64,000 nt of DNA from Paenibacillus hamazuiensis (GCF_023276405.1 NZ_JALRMO010000001.1:3348001-3412000); one strand, 5' to 3'; positions 1 to 9,126 are shown, numbered from the stretch's first letter. Notes: generated by a model not told the origin, from the sequence alone. Made by a program: numbers and translations.

Positions 1-346
1 ATGATCAAGGCCGGCTGGGAAAGACTTCAGCCTATCGTTCCGCTGACCCCGGAGCAAATTTCTCATATGCTGGCCCCGCTTTACTCATTCTCTGCCGACC
101 TGGAATATGCCGTTTCTCTGGGAGGGGGCTTTAGCAACACCAACGCCCGGTTCACTGTTTGAACGTCATTTCATTCGCAGCTACACGGAAGCCGGAGGGC
201 AGCTGCCCGAACGTTGGCCGATTCTGGCCAAATTAAACGACTTGATCAGCCTCTGCGAGTTGCTGAACCATTCTTCCGGGGCGCCCAACCGGGTACGCGA
301 TCTCGTGAGGCTGATTCACGGCATTTTACAGGAGTATGATCGTTAA
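1..346 (+). pseudogene. Remnant of an aminoglycoside phosphotransferase-like gene
   Basis: Frame 1 from the window edge gives about 53 residues ending in LGGGFSNTNARFTV, which resembles the glycine-rich nucleotide loop near the start of APH/choline kinase-type phosphotransferases. Frame 2 then carries a C-terminal piece (GSLFERHFIRSYTEAGG, then LAKLNDLISLCELLNH) typical of the last helices of that fold. The catalytic HGD and DxD region is missing between them. The two pieces meet near position 150 in different frames, so this is a gene with a large internal deletion plus frame change. The true 5' end could lie outside the window. It cannot make an active kinase. Family assignment is by motif recall only. 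Confidence 0.6.
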
Positions 347-382
347 AAAGTAACTATTTTGTTCTCTATCCCGGAAAACGCA

Positions 383-430
383 AAAACGGAGCGCTAACGA
401 AAACAAAAATTTTCGATAGCGCTCCGTTTT
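383..430. terminator. Bidirectional terminator
   Basis: A 14-base perfect inverted repeat (AAAACGGAGCGCTA at 383-396, its complement at 417-430) with a 20-base loop. Runs of A on the left arm and T on the right arm let it work for both strands. Confidence 0.8.
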
Positions 431-509
431 CCTATCCTGTGCCCGTTTTTCCCGAGTAACGGAAATATACATTCCGCTATTGTTTCCGATTGACGATTTC
501 CACACAAAA

Positions 510-550
510 AAACCGCGATACGGCGCTCATAAAGCACCGATTCGCGGTTT
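510..550 (-). terminator. Terminator after the patA-like gene
   Basis: Stem AAACCGCGA (510-518) pairs with TCGCGGTTT (542-550). On the minus strand it is followed by a run of T, 27 bases past the aminotransferase stop codon. Confidence 0.8.
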
Positions 551-576
551 TACTCACATCGCGCCGCTTTTCCGAT

Positions 577-1743
577 CTATCGAATCGCCCCGACAAACCG
601 CTCCAGCCGGTTCATCGCTTCGGCGAGCGATTCCATCGAATACGCATACGAAATGCGGATGAATCCTTCCCCGTACGAGGAGAACGCGTCTCCCGGGACC
701 ACGGCAACCCGCTCCCGCTCCAGCAGCTTCATCGTAAAATCCATTGAGCTGAGCCTGAACTTGGCGATGCTAGGGAACATATAAAACGCGCCTTCCGGCT
801 TTTCGACCGGCAGCCCGACTTCGTCCAGACGGCGATGCACGAACTCGCGTCTTTCCCGGTAAGCCTCTTTCATCGGCTCGGCGTCGTCGATCCCGTTCGC
901 GAGCGCCTCCAGCGCGGCATACTGGCTGACCGAGCTGGCGCACGTTACATTGTATTGGTGCACCTTCACCATATGCTGCGACAAGTAAGCCGGCGCAAAG
1001 GTGAAGCCGATGCGCCACCCGGTCATCGAATGCGACTTGGACAAGCCGTTGATGACGACCGTGCGCTCCCGCATCCCTTCCAGTGAGGCGATCGACCGGT
1101 GCGGTCCGTCGTAGACGAGCTCACTGTAGATCTCGTCCGAAATCACGAAGATCTGCCGATCCTTCAGCAGCTTCGCCATCGCTTGCAGTTCGGCCTCGCC
1201 CATCACCCGCCCCGTCGGGTTCGACGGGTAACACATGACGATGCAGCGCGTGCGCGGCGTAATCGCCTTCGCGAGCTGCTCCGCGGTCAGCTTGAAGCCG
1301 GTTTCCGTCGTGTCGACGTAAACCGGCACGCCTCCGCACAGCCGCACGAGCGGCTCGTAGCCGGGATAGATCGGCCCCGGCAAAATCACCTCGCTGCCCG
1401 GCTCCAGCACCGTGCGCAGCGTGATGTCCAGCGCTTCGCTCGCGCCGGCCGTGACGATAACCTCCTTGTCCGGGTCGTAGGACAATCCGTACTTTTGCTC
1501 CAGAAATGCCGCAGCGGCTCGGCGCAGCTCGATCAGTCCGGGATTGACCGTATACACGGTCTTTCCGGCGTCAATAGCCCGTTTCCCCGCTTCCAAAATA
1601 TGAGCGGGCGTCGGAAAATCCGGCTGCCCGATCGTTAACGTAACGACATCCTCCATCGAAGCGACCATATTCGAAATTTTCCGGATGCCCGATATTTGAA
1701 TGTCTTTCACCTGCCGATTCACTAACGATTCCATCGACGACAT
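577..1743 (-). CDS. patA: PLP-dependent class I/II aminotransferase, PatA-like
   Basis: A fold-type I aminotransferase of 388 residues. It transfers the amino group of an amino acid to a 2-oxoacid using pyridoxal phosphate in the cytoplasm. Visible motifs are the N-terminal TIGQPDFPTP, the substrate/PLP stretch YPSNPTGRV, the cofactor-contact DEIYSELVY and the lysine motif SKSHSMTGWRIGF, where the lysine forms the Schiff base. These match the PatA/AspC-like group; the natural substrate cannot be read from sequence. I chose ATG at 1743 because GGGAGGGGA sits a few bases upstream; an ATG at 1758 is inside that ribosome site. It follows the rluD-like gene by 32 bases and probably shares its transcript, ending at the hairpin at 510-550. 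Confidence 0.85.
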   Translation of the reverse strand: MSSMESLVNRQVKDIQISGIRKISNMVASMEDVVTLTIGQPDFPTPAHILEAGKRAIDAGKTVYTVNPGLIELRRAAAAFLEQKYGLSYDPDKEVIVTAGASEALDITLRTVLEPGSEVILPGPIYPGYEPLVRLCGGVPVYVDTTETGFKLTAEQLAKAITPRTRCIVMCYPSNPTGRVMGEAELQAMAKLLKDRQIFVISDEIYSELVYDGPHRSIASLEGMRERTVVINGLSKSHSMTGWRIGFTFAPAYLSQHMVKVHQYNVTCASSVSQYAALEALANGIDDAEPMKEAYRERREFVHRRLDEVGLPVEKPEGAFYMFPSIAKFRLSSMDFTMKLLERERVAVVPGDAFSSYGEGFIRISYAYSMESLAEAMNRLERFVGAIR

Positions 1744-1775
1744 GCGTTCCCCTCCCATGCTTATGCAACCGACCG

Positions 1776-2711
1776 CTACTGCTTGCGCAGCACATCCAGC
1801 AGACGTTCCATCTCCGCCGGAAGCGGTGCTTCAAATTGCATGCGCTCCCCGCTTCGCGGATGCGTAAAACCAAGCTCCGCCGCGTGCAGCGCCTGCCCTT
1901 CGACCTCCATCGTAATGCCCTTGCTGCGACCATAGGCCGGATCGCCGACCAGCGGATGCCCGATAAACTTCATATGTACGCGAATTTGATGCGTACGCCC
2001 TGTCTCCAGCTTCAGCTCCACTACCGAGTAAGCGCCAAGCCGTTCGAGCACAACGAAATGCGTCACCGCATGCTTGCTGTTTTTATCCGTCACCGTGTAC
2101 AACATCCGATCGTGAGGATCGCGGCCGATCGGGGCGTCGATCGTTCCGTGGTCGTGCGCCAGGTTTCCATGAACGATAGCAATGTACTTGCGGCTGACGC
2201 TGTGCTCCTTCAGCTGCTCGGCCAAATGCTGGTGCGCCAAATCGTTTTTCGCGGCCATCAGAAGACCGGAGGTATCCTTATCGATGCGGTGCACGATACC
2301 CGGCCGCATCACTCCGTTAATGCCGCTTAAATCTTTGCAATGGTGCATCAGCGCGTTGACGAGCGTTCCCGAATAATGCCCGGCCGCCGGATGGACAACC
2401 ATCCCCCGCGGCTTATTGACGACGATCACGTCGCTGTCTTCATACACCACGTCCAGCGGAATCGGCTCCGGCTGGATGTTCAGCTCCTCCGGCTCCGGCA
2501 CGGTGACGGCAATCGCATCTTCCGCAGCCAGCTTGTAATTCGGCTTGACGGGTTTGCCGTTTACGGTGACATGACCGTCTTTAATCCACTGCTGAACATG
2601 CGTTCGCGACACGTCCTCCTCCAGCGATTCGACGATATATTTATCGATCCTCTCGCCGGCATCCGCCGCCTCTACGGTCCATTCCAGCTGTTCCTGCTCC
2701 GTATGCGCCAT
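1776..2711 (-). CDS. RluA-family pseudouridine synthase (YlyB/RluD type)
   Basis: A 311-residue enzyme that converts specific uridines in rRNA to pseudouridine. The N-terminal S4 RNA-binding domain spans about residues 14-80 (RIDKYIVESL, then VNGKPVKPNYKL). The catalytic domain carries the family motif HRIDKDTSGLLM with the catalytic aspartate, and the later RTHQIRVHM segment. The start at 2711 has GGAGAGG nine bases upstream and lies 5 bases after the lspA stop, so the two are cotranscribed. The order lspA then this gene matches lspA-ylyB of Bacillus subtilis. The modified position (RluD-like 23S helix 69 is the usual guess) cannot be proven here. Confidence 0.92.
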   Translation of the reverse strand: MAHTEQEQLEWTVEAADAGERIDKYIVESLEEDVSRTHVQQWIKDGHVTVNGKPVKPNYKLAAEDAIAVTVPEPEELNIQPEPIPLDVVYEDSDVIVVNKPRGMVVHPAAGHYSGTLVNALMHHCKDLSGINGVMRPGIVHRIDKDTSGLLMAAKNDLAHQHLAEQLKEHSVSRKYIAIVHGNLAHDHGTIDAPIGRDPHDRMLYTVTDKNSKHAVTHFVVLERLGAYSVVELKLETGRTHQIRVHMKFIGHPLVGDPAYGRSKGITMEVEGQALHAAELGFTHPRSGERMQFEAPLPAEMERLLDVLRKQ

Positions 2712-2716
2712 ATGCT

Positions 2717-3256
2717 CTAGCCTCTCCGTTCTTTTCTCCAATTGATGAGCGCATCGACAAAAATCAAAGCCACCCCGACGCAAATGGCCGAATCGGCCAC
2801 ATTGAAGATCGGGTACGTATAATCGACCGGCGTCCCGAACCAGTTAAACTGGAAACGGAATTTTAAAAAGTCGACGACTTGTCCGAACAGCAAACGGTCG
2901 ATAAAGTTGCCCACCGCTCCTCCGAGCAGGAGGCTTAAAGCGAAAGGCATCAGCTTGTGGCCGGCCCGTCTCATTTTCTCCAAATACCAGATGACGCCTA
3001 CGACGACCATAAGTGTGATCAGTATGAAAAACCACCGCTGATTTTGCAAAATGCCGAAAGCGGCGCCTTTGTTCCGATGGGACGTAATTTGGAAAAATTC
3101 TCCGATCACCGGCACTTCGTCGCCGATCGCGAGACGCTGCACGATAAGCCACTTGGTCGCCTGATCGACAAGCAATACGATAATGGCATAAATATAATAT
3201 CTCAGCTGCTCCATCTCCTTATGCTTCGTAATCTTATGCTCCTTCGTGAAATGCAA
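2717..3256 (-). CDS. lspA: Signal peptidase II (lipoprotein signal peptidase)
   Basis: An inner-membrane aspartyl protease that removes the signal peptide from prolipoproteins after the lipobox cysteine has been lipidated. Four hydrophobic segments are visible. The two catalytic aspartates sit in GGAVGNFIDRL and in FNVADSAI; SHRNKGAAFG is also typical. Two starts are possible: TTG at 3256 with an AGAGAGGT site 6 bases upstream (179 residues), or ATG at 3214 (165 residues), the family's usual length, but there AAGGAG touches the ATG. The TTG is given on ribosome-site grounds. Several lipoproteins in this window (DUF4349, OppA-like, YlaJ-like, 46684) would be its substrates. Confidence 0.93.
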   Translation of the reverse strand: MHFTKEHKITKHKEMEQLRYYIYAIIVLLVDQATKWLIVQRLAIGDEVPVIGEFFQITSHRNKGAAFGILQNQRWFFILITLMVVVGVIWYLEKMRRAGHKLMPFALSLLLGGAVGNFIDRLLFGQVVDFLKFRFQFNWFGTPVDYTYPIFNVADSAICVGVALIFVDALINWRKERRG

Positions 3257-3340
3257 GGAATTACCTCTCTAAAACGAGGAATTTTCGCAAAAACTAACCG
3301 CAAGATCTTGCCTTATGATTTTTTCTTAAGGAGGCACTTT

Positions 3341-4081
3341 ATGAGTCCGCTATCCGCACAGCAATTGAACGAGCTGAAACAGCAGCTGCTCCAGGAGAAA
3401 AACGACCTTGAGCGCCGGCTCGACCAAAACGGTTCCTACGGACTGATCCAGTCGCTTGGCGATCAAACCGGCGAACTGTCCGCTTACGACAACCATCCGG
3501 CCGATCTCGGGTCGGAGGTATTCGAGCGGGCCAAAGACAACGCTTTGAACGAAAACTCCGAGCAGCAGCTGGACGATATTCATCTCGCTCTTTCCCATAT
3601 CGAGTCCGGCGACTACGGAAACTGCGTCACCTGCGGCAAACCGATTCCTTTCGAGCGGCTGAAAGCTATCCCGACGACTCTCTACTGCTACGAACACGTA
3701 CCCGATCCGCATTCCTCCGACCGCCGGCCGGTCGAAGAGAGACTGCTCGCGCCGCCCTACGGGCGGACGAGCCTGGACGAGCTGCCGGAGCAAAACCAAT
3801 TCGACGGCGAGGATGCGTGGCAAATCGTCGAAAGCTGGGGCACGTCGAACACGCCGGCGATGCAGGAAAATCCGAACGTCATCGACGGGTACAACGACAT
3901 GTACATCGAATCGGACGAAAACGACGGTTATGTCGAGAAAATGGAAAGCTTCTTGGCTACCGATATTTACGGCAACAACGTGATGGTTCTCCGCAACAAG
4001 GCATACCGCGAATATATGCACAGCGGCGAAGGCGATCCGGCGCTTGAACCGGATGCGGAAGCCGAAGACCGTTTTGAATAA
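3341..4081 (+). CDS. TraR/DksA-type zinc-finger protein (YteA/YlyA-like)
   Basis: A 246-residue protein with an N-terminal helical region (SAQQLNELKQQLLQEKNDLERRL) and GELSAYDNHPADLGSEVFERAKD, characteristic of the Bacillus YteA/YlyA/YocK group. A DksA-like finger follows near residues 95-120: CVTCGKP...LYCYEH. Its last ligand position is His instead of Cys. DksA relatives act on RNA polymerase through its secondary channel; YlyA of B. subtilis is reported to affect sigma-G promoters. AAGGAGG lies 7 bases before the ATG. B. subtilis has ylyA between ileS and lspA in the same direction; here the gene at that place is inverted and converges on ileS. The acidic C-terminal half has no motif I recognise. 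Confidence 0.85.
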   Translation: MSPLSAQQLNELKQQLLQEKNDLERRLDQNGSYGLIQSLGDQTGELSAYDNHPADLGSEVFERAKDNALNENSEQQLDDIHLALSHIESGDYGNCVTCGKPIPFERLKAIPTTLYCYEHVPDPHSSDRRPVEERLLAPPYGRTSLDELPEQNQFDGEDAWQIVESWGTSNTPAMQENPNVIDGYNDMYIESDENDGYVEKMESFLATDIYGNNVMVLRNKAYREYMHSGEGDPALEPDAEAEDRFE

Positions 4082-4096
4082 CTACCGGCCATAACG

Positions 4097-4148
4097 GAAA
4101 AATGCGAGCACGCCGGCGCCCCTCAGGGCCGACCGGCTGCTCATTTTT
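4097..4148. terminator. Shared terminator between convergent genes
   Basis: An imperfect hairpin whose arms are AAAAATGCGAGCACGCCGG and CCGGCTGCTCATTTTT, with two small bulges. It lies between the convergent TraR/DksA-like gene and ileS and can serve both. Confidence 0.7.
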
Positions 4149-4149
4149 G

Positions 4150-6921
4150 TTACGACTGCGCTGTAACCGTTTCGATAACGGACGCGCACCGTTTGCACAA
4201 AGTCGGGTGCTCCTGGCTTTGGCCCACCTCCGGAGTAACAATCCAGCAGCGCTCGCATTTCTCGCCTTCTGCCGGAACGACCTGGACGGCCAGATGCTTG
4301 AACGCCATCACTTCGGCCGGAGCCGTTTCGCCAGGCGTATGAACCTGAACGGCCGAAACGATGAACAATTGATCGAGCTCGCCGAAGCCGGAGAGCAGCT
4401 CAGCCGTTTCCGCATCCGGAAACAAATGAACCGCAGCGCCGAGCGAGTTGCCGATCAGCTTGCTTTTGCGCGCCTCTTCCAGCGCCTTCAGCACATCGTC
4501 GCGCACGCTGATGAATTTTTCCCATTTGGCTTCAAGCTGTTCGTCGTACAAAGTTGCATTTACTTCAGGCAGCTCTGCCAGCTGTACGCTGATCAAATCC
4601 ACTCCAGGAATATACTTCCACACTTCGTCGGCCGTATGCGGCAAAATCGGCGCAATCAGTTTAGTTATTACCGTTAACGTATCGTACAATACGGTTTGCG
4701 CCGCTTTGCGCAGCGGATGGTTCGGTTCGTTTACATACATGCGGTCCTTGATGATGTCCAGATAAAATGCGCTCATCTCCACCGCGCAGAAATGATGCAC
4801 CGACTGATACACGGTATGGAACTCGTATCTGTCATAAGCGCCGATTACGCGTTCGGCCATCCGGTTCAATCGGATGAGCGCGTAGCGGTCGAGCTCACTG
4901 AGCTGTTCTACGGACACCCGGTCTTTTTGCGGGTTGTAGTCGTACAGATTACCGAGCAGGAAGCGCAGCGTATTGCGGATTTTCCGGTAACCTTCGGTGA
5001 TCTGGTTCAGGATGTTGTCGGAAATGCGGTGATCCGCCTGATAATCGACCGAAGATACCCACAGCCGAAGAATATCGGCGCCAAGCTTGCCACACACCTG
5101 ATTCGGATCGATCGTGTTGCCGAGCGATTTGGACATTTTGCGTCCTTCCCCGTCGAGCGTAAACCCGTGGCTCAAGATCCCTTTATACGGTGCCTTGCCT
5201 TTGACGGCAACACCCGTAATGAGCGAAGAGTTGAACCAGCCACGGTACTGGTCGGATCCTTCCAGGTACAGGTCGGCCGGCCAGCGCAGCTCCGGACGTG
5301 TCTCCAGCACGGCTGAGTGGCTGGCGCCGGAATCGAACCATACGTCCATGATGTCGGTTTCTTTGCGGAAATGCGCATGTCCGCATTTCGGGCAAGCCGT
5401 TCCTTGCGGCAGCAGCTCGGATTCGTCCTTCAGGAACCAGGCGTTCGATCCTTCCTCGGCGAAAATGCCGGCCACATGCTCGATCGTTTGCTCGTTGACC
5501 AGCGGCTCATTGCAGCTGCGGCAGTAAAAGATCGGGATCGGCACGCCCCAGGCGCGCTGGCGGGAAATACACCAGTCGCCGCGCTCGGCGATCATGTTGT
5601 GCAGGCGGATTTCGCCCCACGTCGGAGTCCAGTTCAACTGCTTGATTTCCTCCAGCATCTCCTGGCGGAATTTATCGATCGAAGCGAACCACTGCTCGGT
5701 CGCCCGGAAAATAACCGGCTTCTTCGTCCGCCAGTCATGCGGGTATTGGTGCTGGATCGTGCCCATTTTAAGCAGGCGTCCGGCTTGCTCCAGCATGTCG
5801 GTGACCATCTTGTTGCCTTTTTCGTAAAACACTCCTTCGAATCCCGGCGCTTCGGCGGTAAAATGCCCTTGATCGTCCACTGGGCAAAGTACGCCGAGCC
5901 CATAGCGCTGTCCGATCGCGAAGTCATCTTCGCCGTGTCCCGGAGCCGTATGGACGCAGCCCGTACCCGCTTCGAGCGTGACGTGTTCGCCGACCATAAC
6001 GAGAGAAGTGCGGTCATAGAACGGATGGCGGCACAGCACCCCTTCCAGCTCGCTGCCTTTCACGGTGGACAGCACCTTGACATCGGTCCAGCCGATCTCT
6101 TTGGATGCGGCTTCCAGCAGCCCCTGCGCCAGCACATATTTGCCGCCGCCGGCTTCTACGACGACGTAGTCGAAATCCGGATGCAGGCTGATCCCGAGGT
6201 TGGCCGGCAGCGTCCAAGGCGTCGTCGTCCAGATGACGATCGAAGCGTCTTCCGGCAGCTTGCCTTTGCCGTCCTGTACTTGAAACGCCACATAGATGGA
6301 CGTCGACGTTTTGTCTTTATATTCGATTTCCGCTTCCGCCAGCGCGCTCTCCGAGGACGGAGACCAGTACACCGGCTTCAGCCCTTTGTAAATGTAACCT
6401 TTGCGCACCATCTCGCCAAACACGCGGATTTGCTGCGCTTCGTAAACGGGATTGAGCGTAATATACGGATTGCTCCAATCGCCGCGGACGCCAAGCCGCT
6501 TGAACTGCGCCTTCTGCTTTTCGACCCATTCCAAAGCGTAAGCTTTACAGTAATCGCGGAACTCCGGAACGCTCATCTTTTTGCGGTCGACCTTGCCGCT
6601 GTTGGCGATTGCCTGCTCGATCGGCAAGCCGTGCGTATCCCAGCCGGGAACGAACGGAGCGTCGTAGCCCTGCATCGTTTTAAAACGGACGATAATATCT
6701 TTCAGCACCTTGTTCAGCGCGTGTCCGATATGAATGTCGCCGTTCGCATACGGGGGCCCGTCGTGCAAAATGAACTTCGGCTTTCCTTTGCGGCTTTCCA
6801 GCACCTTCGCGTAAATGTCGATGTCGTCCCAATGTTTTTGCATGTTCGGCTCTGCCTGCGGCAAGTTCCCGCGCATCGGAAACTCGGTCTGCAGCAGATT
6901 TAATGTTTTTCCATAGTCCAT
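4150..6921 (-). CDS. ileS: Isoleucyl-tRNA synthetase
   Basis: A class I synthetase of 923 residues that charges tRNA-Ile with isoleucine and edits mischarged valine. HIGH is at residues 64-67 ([10 protein letters not shown]). The editing domain ([12 protein letters not shown], then [16 protein letters not shown]) is in the middle. The second signature is KMSKSLGN in the C-terminal half. The C-terminal zinc knuckle is CERC...LCKRC. The ATG at 6921 has AAGGAGTG 8 bases upstream and an [10 protein letters not shown] start; longer readings run into the T-box leader. It is transcribed alone from the promoter at 7319-7348 and controlled by the Ile T-box at 7014-7311. Confidence 0.98.
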   Translation of the reverse strand: MDYGKTLNLLQTEFPMRGNLPQAEPNMQKHWDDIDIYAKVLESRKGKPKFILHDGPPYANGDIHIGHALNKVLKDIIVRFKTMQGYDAPFVPGWDTHGLPIEQAIANSGKVDRKKMSVPEFRDYCKAYALEWVEKQKAQFKRLGVRGDWSNPYITLNPVYEAQQIRVFGEMVRKGYIYKGLKPVYWSPSSESALAEAEIEYKDKTSTSIYVAFQVQDGKGKLPEDASIVIWTTTPWTLPANLGISLHPDFDYVVVEAGGGKYVLAQGLLEAASKEIGWTDVKVLSTVKGSELEGVLCRHPFYDRTSLVMVGEHVTLEAGTGCVHTAPGHGEDDFAIGQRYGLGVLCPVDDQGHFTAEAPGFEGVFYEKGNKMVTDMLEQAGRLLKMGTIQHQYPHDWRTKKPVIFRATEQWFASIDKFRQEMLEEIKQLNWTPTWGEIRLHNMIAERGDWCISRQRAWGVPIPIFYCRSCNEPLVNEQTIEHVAGIFAEEGSNAWFLKDESELLPQGTACPKCGHAHFRKETDIMDVWFDSGASHSAVLETRPELRWPADLYLEGSDQYRGWFNSSLITGVAVKGKAPYKGILSHGFTLDGEGRKMSKSLGNTIDPNQVCGKLGADILRLWVSSVDYQADHRISDNILNQITEGYRKIRNTLRFLLGNLYDYNPQKDRVSVEQLSELDRYALIRLNRMAERVIGAYDRYEFHTVYQSVHHFCAVEMSAFYLDIIKDRMYVNEPNHPLRKAAQTVLYDTLTVITKLIAPILPHTADEVWKYIPGVDLISVQLAELPEVNATLYDEQLEAKWEKFISVRDDVLKALEEARKSKLIGNSLGAAVHLFPDAETAELLSGFGELDQLFIVSAVQVHTPGETAPAEVMAFKHLAVQVVPAEGEKCERCWIVTPEVGQSQEHPTLCKRCASVIETVTAQS

Positions 6922-7013
6922 CGTTATTTCACTCCTTGGCGTATCGTGATCATAAAAGATTGGAGAAAACGATCCGCTGCATGTCCCGGATCGTGCTTCC
7001 GTTGCAGCGGCAA

Positions 7014-7061
7014 CAAAAAAAAGACCGCCCATCCCTGCAAAGGGACGAGAAGTCTCGCGGT
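7014..7061 (-). terminator. T-box conditional terminator
   Basis: On the minus strand ACCGC of the T-box pairs with GCGGT (7024-7028 with 7057-7061). An inner stem TCCCT/AGGGA lies between them, and a run of eight T follows. Formation competes with the antiterminator helix that uses the T-box bulge. Confidence 0.88.
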
Positions 7062-7311
7062 ACCACCCTCATTAAGACTCGCCGGCCGCAGCATCACGCC
7101 GACAAGCCGAAACAAATCTTCACTCGTGCGATCGGTAACGGGATCATCCGGTCTTCTTTACTCGCCCGGTTTTCTTCCGGCATTCAAGAGACGCTCCTGG
7201 GTGATTTTCCGGCGCATGCGTAAGATTAGGCTTCCACCAAACCCCTAACTCGCTGGCTTCGCAAACGCGTCGTACTCGTCCCAGTCATCGCTTTGCAATT
7301 AATACAATATT
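7014..7311 (-). promoter_or_regulatory. T-box riboswitch for ileS (tRNA-Ile sensor)
   Basis: The conserved T-box AGGGTGGTACCGCG lies at 7056-7069 on the minus strand. It is followed directly by a rho-independent terminator, and the ileS start lies about 90 bases further on. Upstream is a Stem I region. A likely Ile specifier AUC is in GGAAAATCAC (codon at 7203-7205), after a distal-loop-like GGTTTGGTGG segment. In the T-box model, uncharged tRNA-Ile pairs with the specifier and with the T-box bulge, so transcription reads through into ileS when charged tRNA is scarce. The specifier was placed by eye and not by folding. Confidence 0.93.
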
Positions 7312-7318
7312 ATCATGC

Positions 7319-7348
7319 AGTATAACCGAATTCATTGACTATAGTCAA
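7319..7348 (-). promoter_or_regulatory. Sigma-A promoter of the ileS leader
   Basis: Minus-strand TTGACT (7343-7348), an 18-base spacer and TATACT (7319-7324). The predicted start near 7311 fits the beginning of the T-box leader. Confidence 0.82.
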
Positions 7349-7374
7349 CAAGCGGACAAGACCCGTCCAAAAAA

Positions 7375-7854
7375 TCAGGACTGTTCGACCTCGACTTGCT
7401 CCAACGATGCCCAGTCTTCCTTGCTGAGCAGCTCAAGCTGAGCCTCGAGCAGCGTGCGGAACCGGGTGCGGTAAATCGTCGCCTGCTTCTTCAGCTCCTC
7501 GATTTCCAGCGCGATTTTCCGCGATTTGGCGATCGATTCGTTGATGATGCGGTCTGCGTTTTTCTCCGCTTCCTTGATGATCAGCTGAGCTTCCTTCTTG
7601 GAGTTCGTCTTGACCTCATCCGCCGCTTCCTGAGCGACGATGATCGTCTTGCTGAGCGTTTCTTCGATATTGGCAAAATGATCGAGGCGCTCCTGCAGAG
7701 CGGCGATCTGGTTTTGCAAATCTTTATTTTCCCGGAGGATCGACTCGTAATCCTTAATGACCTGGTCCAAAAATTCGTTGACCTCGTCTTCGTCGTATCC
7801 GCGGAAAGACCGGCTGAATTCCTTGTTATGTATGTCCAGCGGTGTCAAAGGCAT
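7375..7854 (-). CDS. divIVA: Cell-division initiation protein DivIVA
   Basis: A 159-residue curvature-sensing coiled-coil protein that marks poles and septa and recruits partners there. The N-terminal LTPLDIHNKEFSRSFRGYDEDEVNEFLDQV is the diagnostic lipid-binding domain: the first lines cover residues 3-33, with Phe and Arg positions in the crossed-loop tip. From about residue 35 the protein is almost continuous coiled coil (heptads in LRENKDLQNQIAALQERL and the KKEAQLIIKEAEKNADRII stretch). AGGAGG lies 7 bases before ATG 7854. It ends the ylm cluster and is followed by the ileS promoter, the same neighbourhood as in B. subtilis. A hairpin repeat sits in its upstream leader. Confidence 0.96.
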   Translation of the reverse strand: MPLTPLDIHNKEFSRSFRGYDEDEVNEFLDQVIKDYESILRENKDLQNQIAALQERLDHFANIEETLSKTIIVAQEAADEVKTNSKKEAQLIIKEAEKNADRIINESIAKSRKIALEIEELKKQATIYRTRFRTLLEAQLELLSKEDWASLEQVEVEQS

Positions 7855-7872
7855 GGTATACCCTCCTAACAA

Positions 7873-7920
7873 TTTTTGCGCCAGCAAAAATGTTCTTCGT
7901 AAGCGTCGATGGTTTTGCGC
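7873..7920 (+). repeat. Hairpin with TTCGTAAGCGT tail (dispersed repeat)
   Basis: TTTTTGC-GCCA-GCAAAAA forms a perfect hairpin, and TTCTTCGTAAGCGT follows. The same layout, with different stem bases, is repeated in tandem at 21505-21705 and in part at 52285-52337. It sits just upstream of the divIVA ribosome site. Bases 7921-8066 hold no gene that I can see. Confidence 0.5.
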
Positions 7921-8066
7921 AGAGTGAGACGGTTGGGATAACGCGCTGCTCCGATTCGGCATACGCCGGGTTTTCCAAAGAAACCCGCAAAAGCGCATAG
8001 TGTACTGCTATATTCGACAGAAATAGCTACATTCCTGCATGCCTGCAGTTAATTTTTGCATCGCTT

Positions 8067-8852
8067 TTATACATATTTTCCGACATGGACGCGAATTCTG
8101 CCCTTTTTCGTCATCCCTTCGACTTCCAATACTTTAAACCGGCCGAACCCTTGGAGCGATACGACATCGCCTTGCTTAAGCGGCGTGCTCGGATCCTCCT
8201 CCTGCTTCCAGTTCACCTTGCAGCGGCCGGCTTTGATCGGGATGACGATTTTGGCCCGGCTTAGACGGTATACATCCCCGGCAATGCCGTCCAAACGCAA
8301 AGAAGCCACCGATAAGCTCATGCTCTCAAGCTGCTCCGCCGCGACTTGAAGCTGCGCCAGCGGAAGCGTCTCGGTCAACACATGAACCCGGTGCACTTGC
8401 TGCAGGTTCAGATGAATATATTCGGCGATTTCCGACGCGACAAGCAGATGCGCCCCGTTCGGGTGAACGTGGATATCGCCGATTTTGTCCCGTTTGATGC
8501 CGAGCCCGAGCACCGAACCGAGATAGTCTCCATGGTTCAGCGCTTTGATCTTCTCGTCGTCGGAACGGACGGACACTACGGCAATGCCCATGTCTTCGTC
8601 ATCGACATGCCGATAGCCTGGCGCTACGATCGCGCGTTTTCTTTCCGCCTGTTCGTACCCGCCGTCCAAACGAAACTGCACGTCCGTCTCCCGGTTCACG
8701 AGCGTTTGCAAAATGAAAGCTTGTCTCGGATCGAGAAAGTCCGTCTTTTTTACCGTATGCTGATACACGGCCCGCTCCACCCATTCCGCCGCCTTGTCGA
8801 CAAAACGGTGCTCGTCCGGATGAAAATGCGAGTAAATGTTATCGAATGCCAC
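8067..8852 (-). CDS. ylmH: YlmH family RNA-binding protein
   Basis: A 261-residue protein of the YlmH group: an N-terminal YlmH-type domain (residues 1-170) and a C-terminal S4 RNA-binding domain (about 180-255: MSLSVASLRLDGIAGDVYRLSR, then LKQGDVVSLQGFGRFKVLEV). The family is found in division clusters. Related S4 proteins bind ribosomes or rRNA, and YlmH has been linked to rescue of stalled 50S subunits. It starts at GTG 8852 with AAGGTGA 5 bases upstream and lies 4 bases past the yggT stop, so the pair is cotranscribed. Confidence 0.93.
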   Translation of the reverse strand: MAFDNIYSHFHPDEHRFVDKAAEWVERAVYQHTVKKTDFLDPRQAFILQTLVNRETDVQFRLDGGYEQAERKRAIVAPGYRHVDDEDMGIAVVSVRSDDEKIKALNHGDYLGSVLGLGIKRDKIGDIHVHPNGAHLLVASEIAEYIHLNLQQVHRVHVLTETLPLAQLQVAAEQLESMSLSVASLRLDGIAGDVYRLSRAKIVIPIKAGRCKVNWKQEEDPSTPLKQGDVVSLQGFGRFKVLEVEGMTKKGRIRVHVGKYV

Positions 8853-8856
8853 CGGA

Positions 8857-9126
8857 TCACCTTACCAGATAATGAAGTATCGCAATGATGCCTTCCCCGA
8901 TAAAACGCAGGGCAATCAGCGCAATGATCGGAGAAATGTCGATCATGCCGCCGATGGCCGGAATCAGCCTGCGGAAAACCGATAAATACGGCTCCACCAG
9001 CTTGCCGAGAATTTCCCCGATAAAGCTGTCCCTTGCCGCGGGCAGCCACGAAAGCAGCACGTAAGCGATAATCATGTATGTATAAATTTCGATCAGTGTA
9101 GCGATGTATCCGTCAATGTTTAGCAA
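8857..9126 (-). CDS. ylmG: YggT/YlmG family membrane protein
   Basis: A small membrane protein of 89-92 residues with two hydrophobic segments (IYTYMIIAYVLLSWLP near the N terminus and SPIIALIALRFIGEGIIAIL near the C terminus), separated by the family loop LVEPYLSVFRRLIP. YggT proteins are of uncertain function and sit next to sepF in many Firmicutes and in chloroplast relatives linked to division. Two start codons compete: GTG at 9135, and TTG at 9126 with AGAGGTGA 5 bases upstream; I prefer the TTG. It is in the same operon as sepF and ylmH. Confidence 0.88.
   Translation of the reverse strand: MLNIDGYIATLIEIYTYMIIAYVLLSWLPAARDSFIGEILGKLVEPYLSVFRRLIPAIGGMIDISPIIALIALRFIGEGIIAILHYLVR

Noticed and set aside
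2957-3340. Longer N terminus for the TraR/DksA-like protein
   Set aside because: The frame stays open upstream, but it overlaps lspA and the strong AAGGAGG site at 3328-3334 fixes the start at 3341.
5317-6903. Long open frame antisense to ileS
   Set aside because: It mirrors the codon structure of ileS, has no ribosome site or recognisable domain, and ileS is certain.
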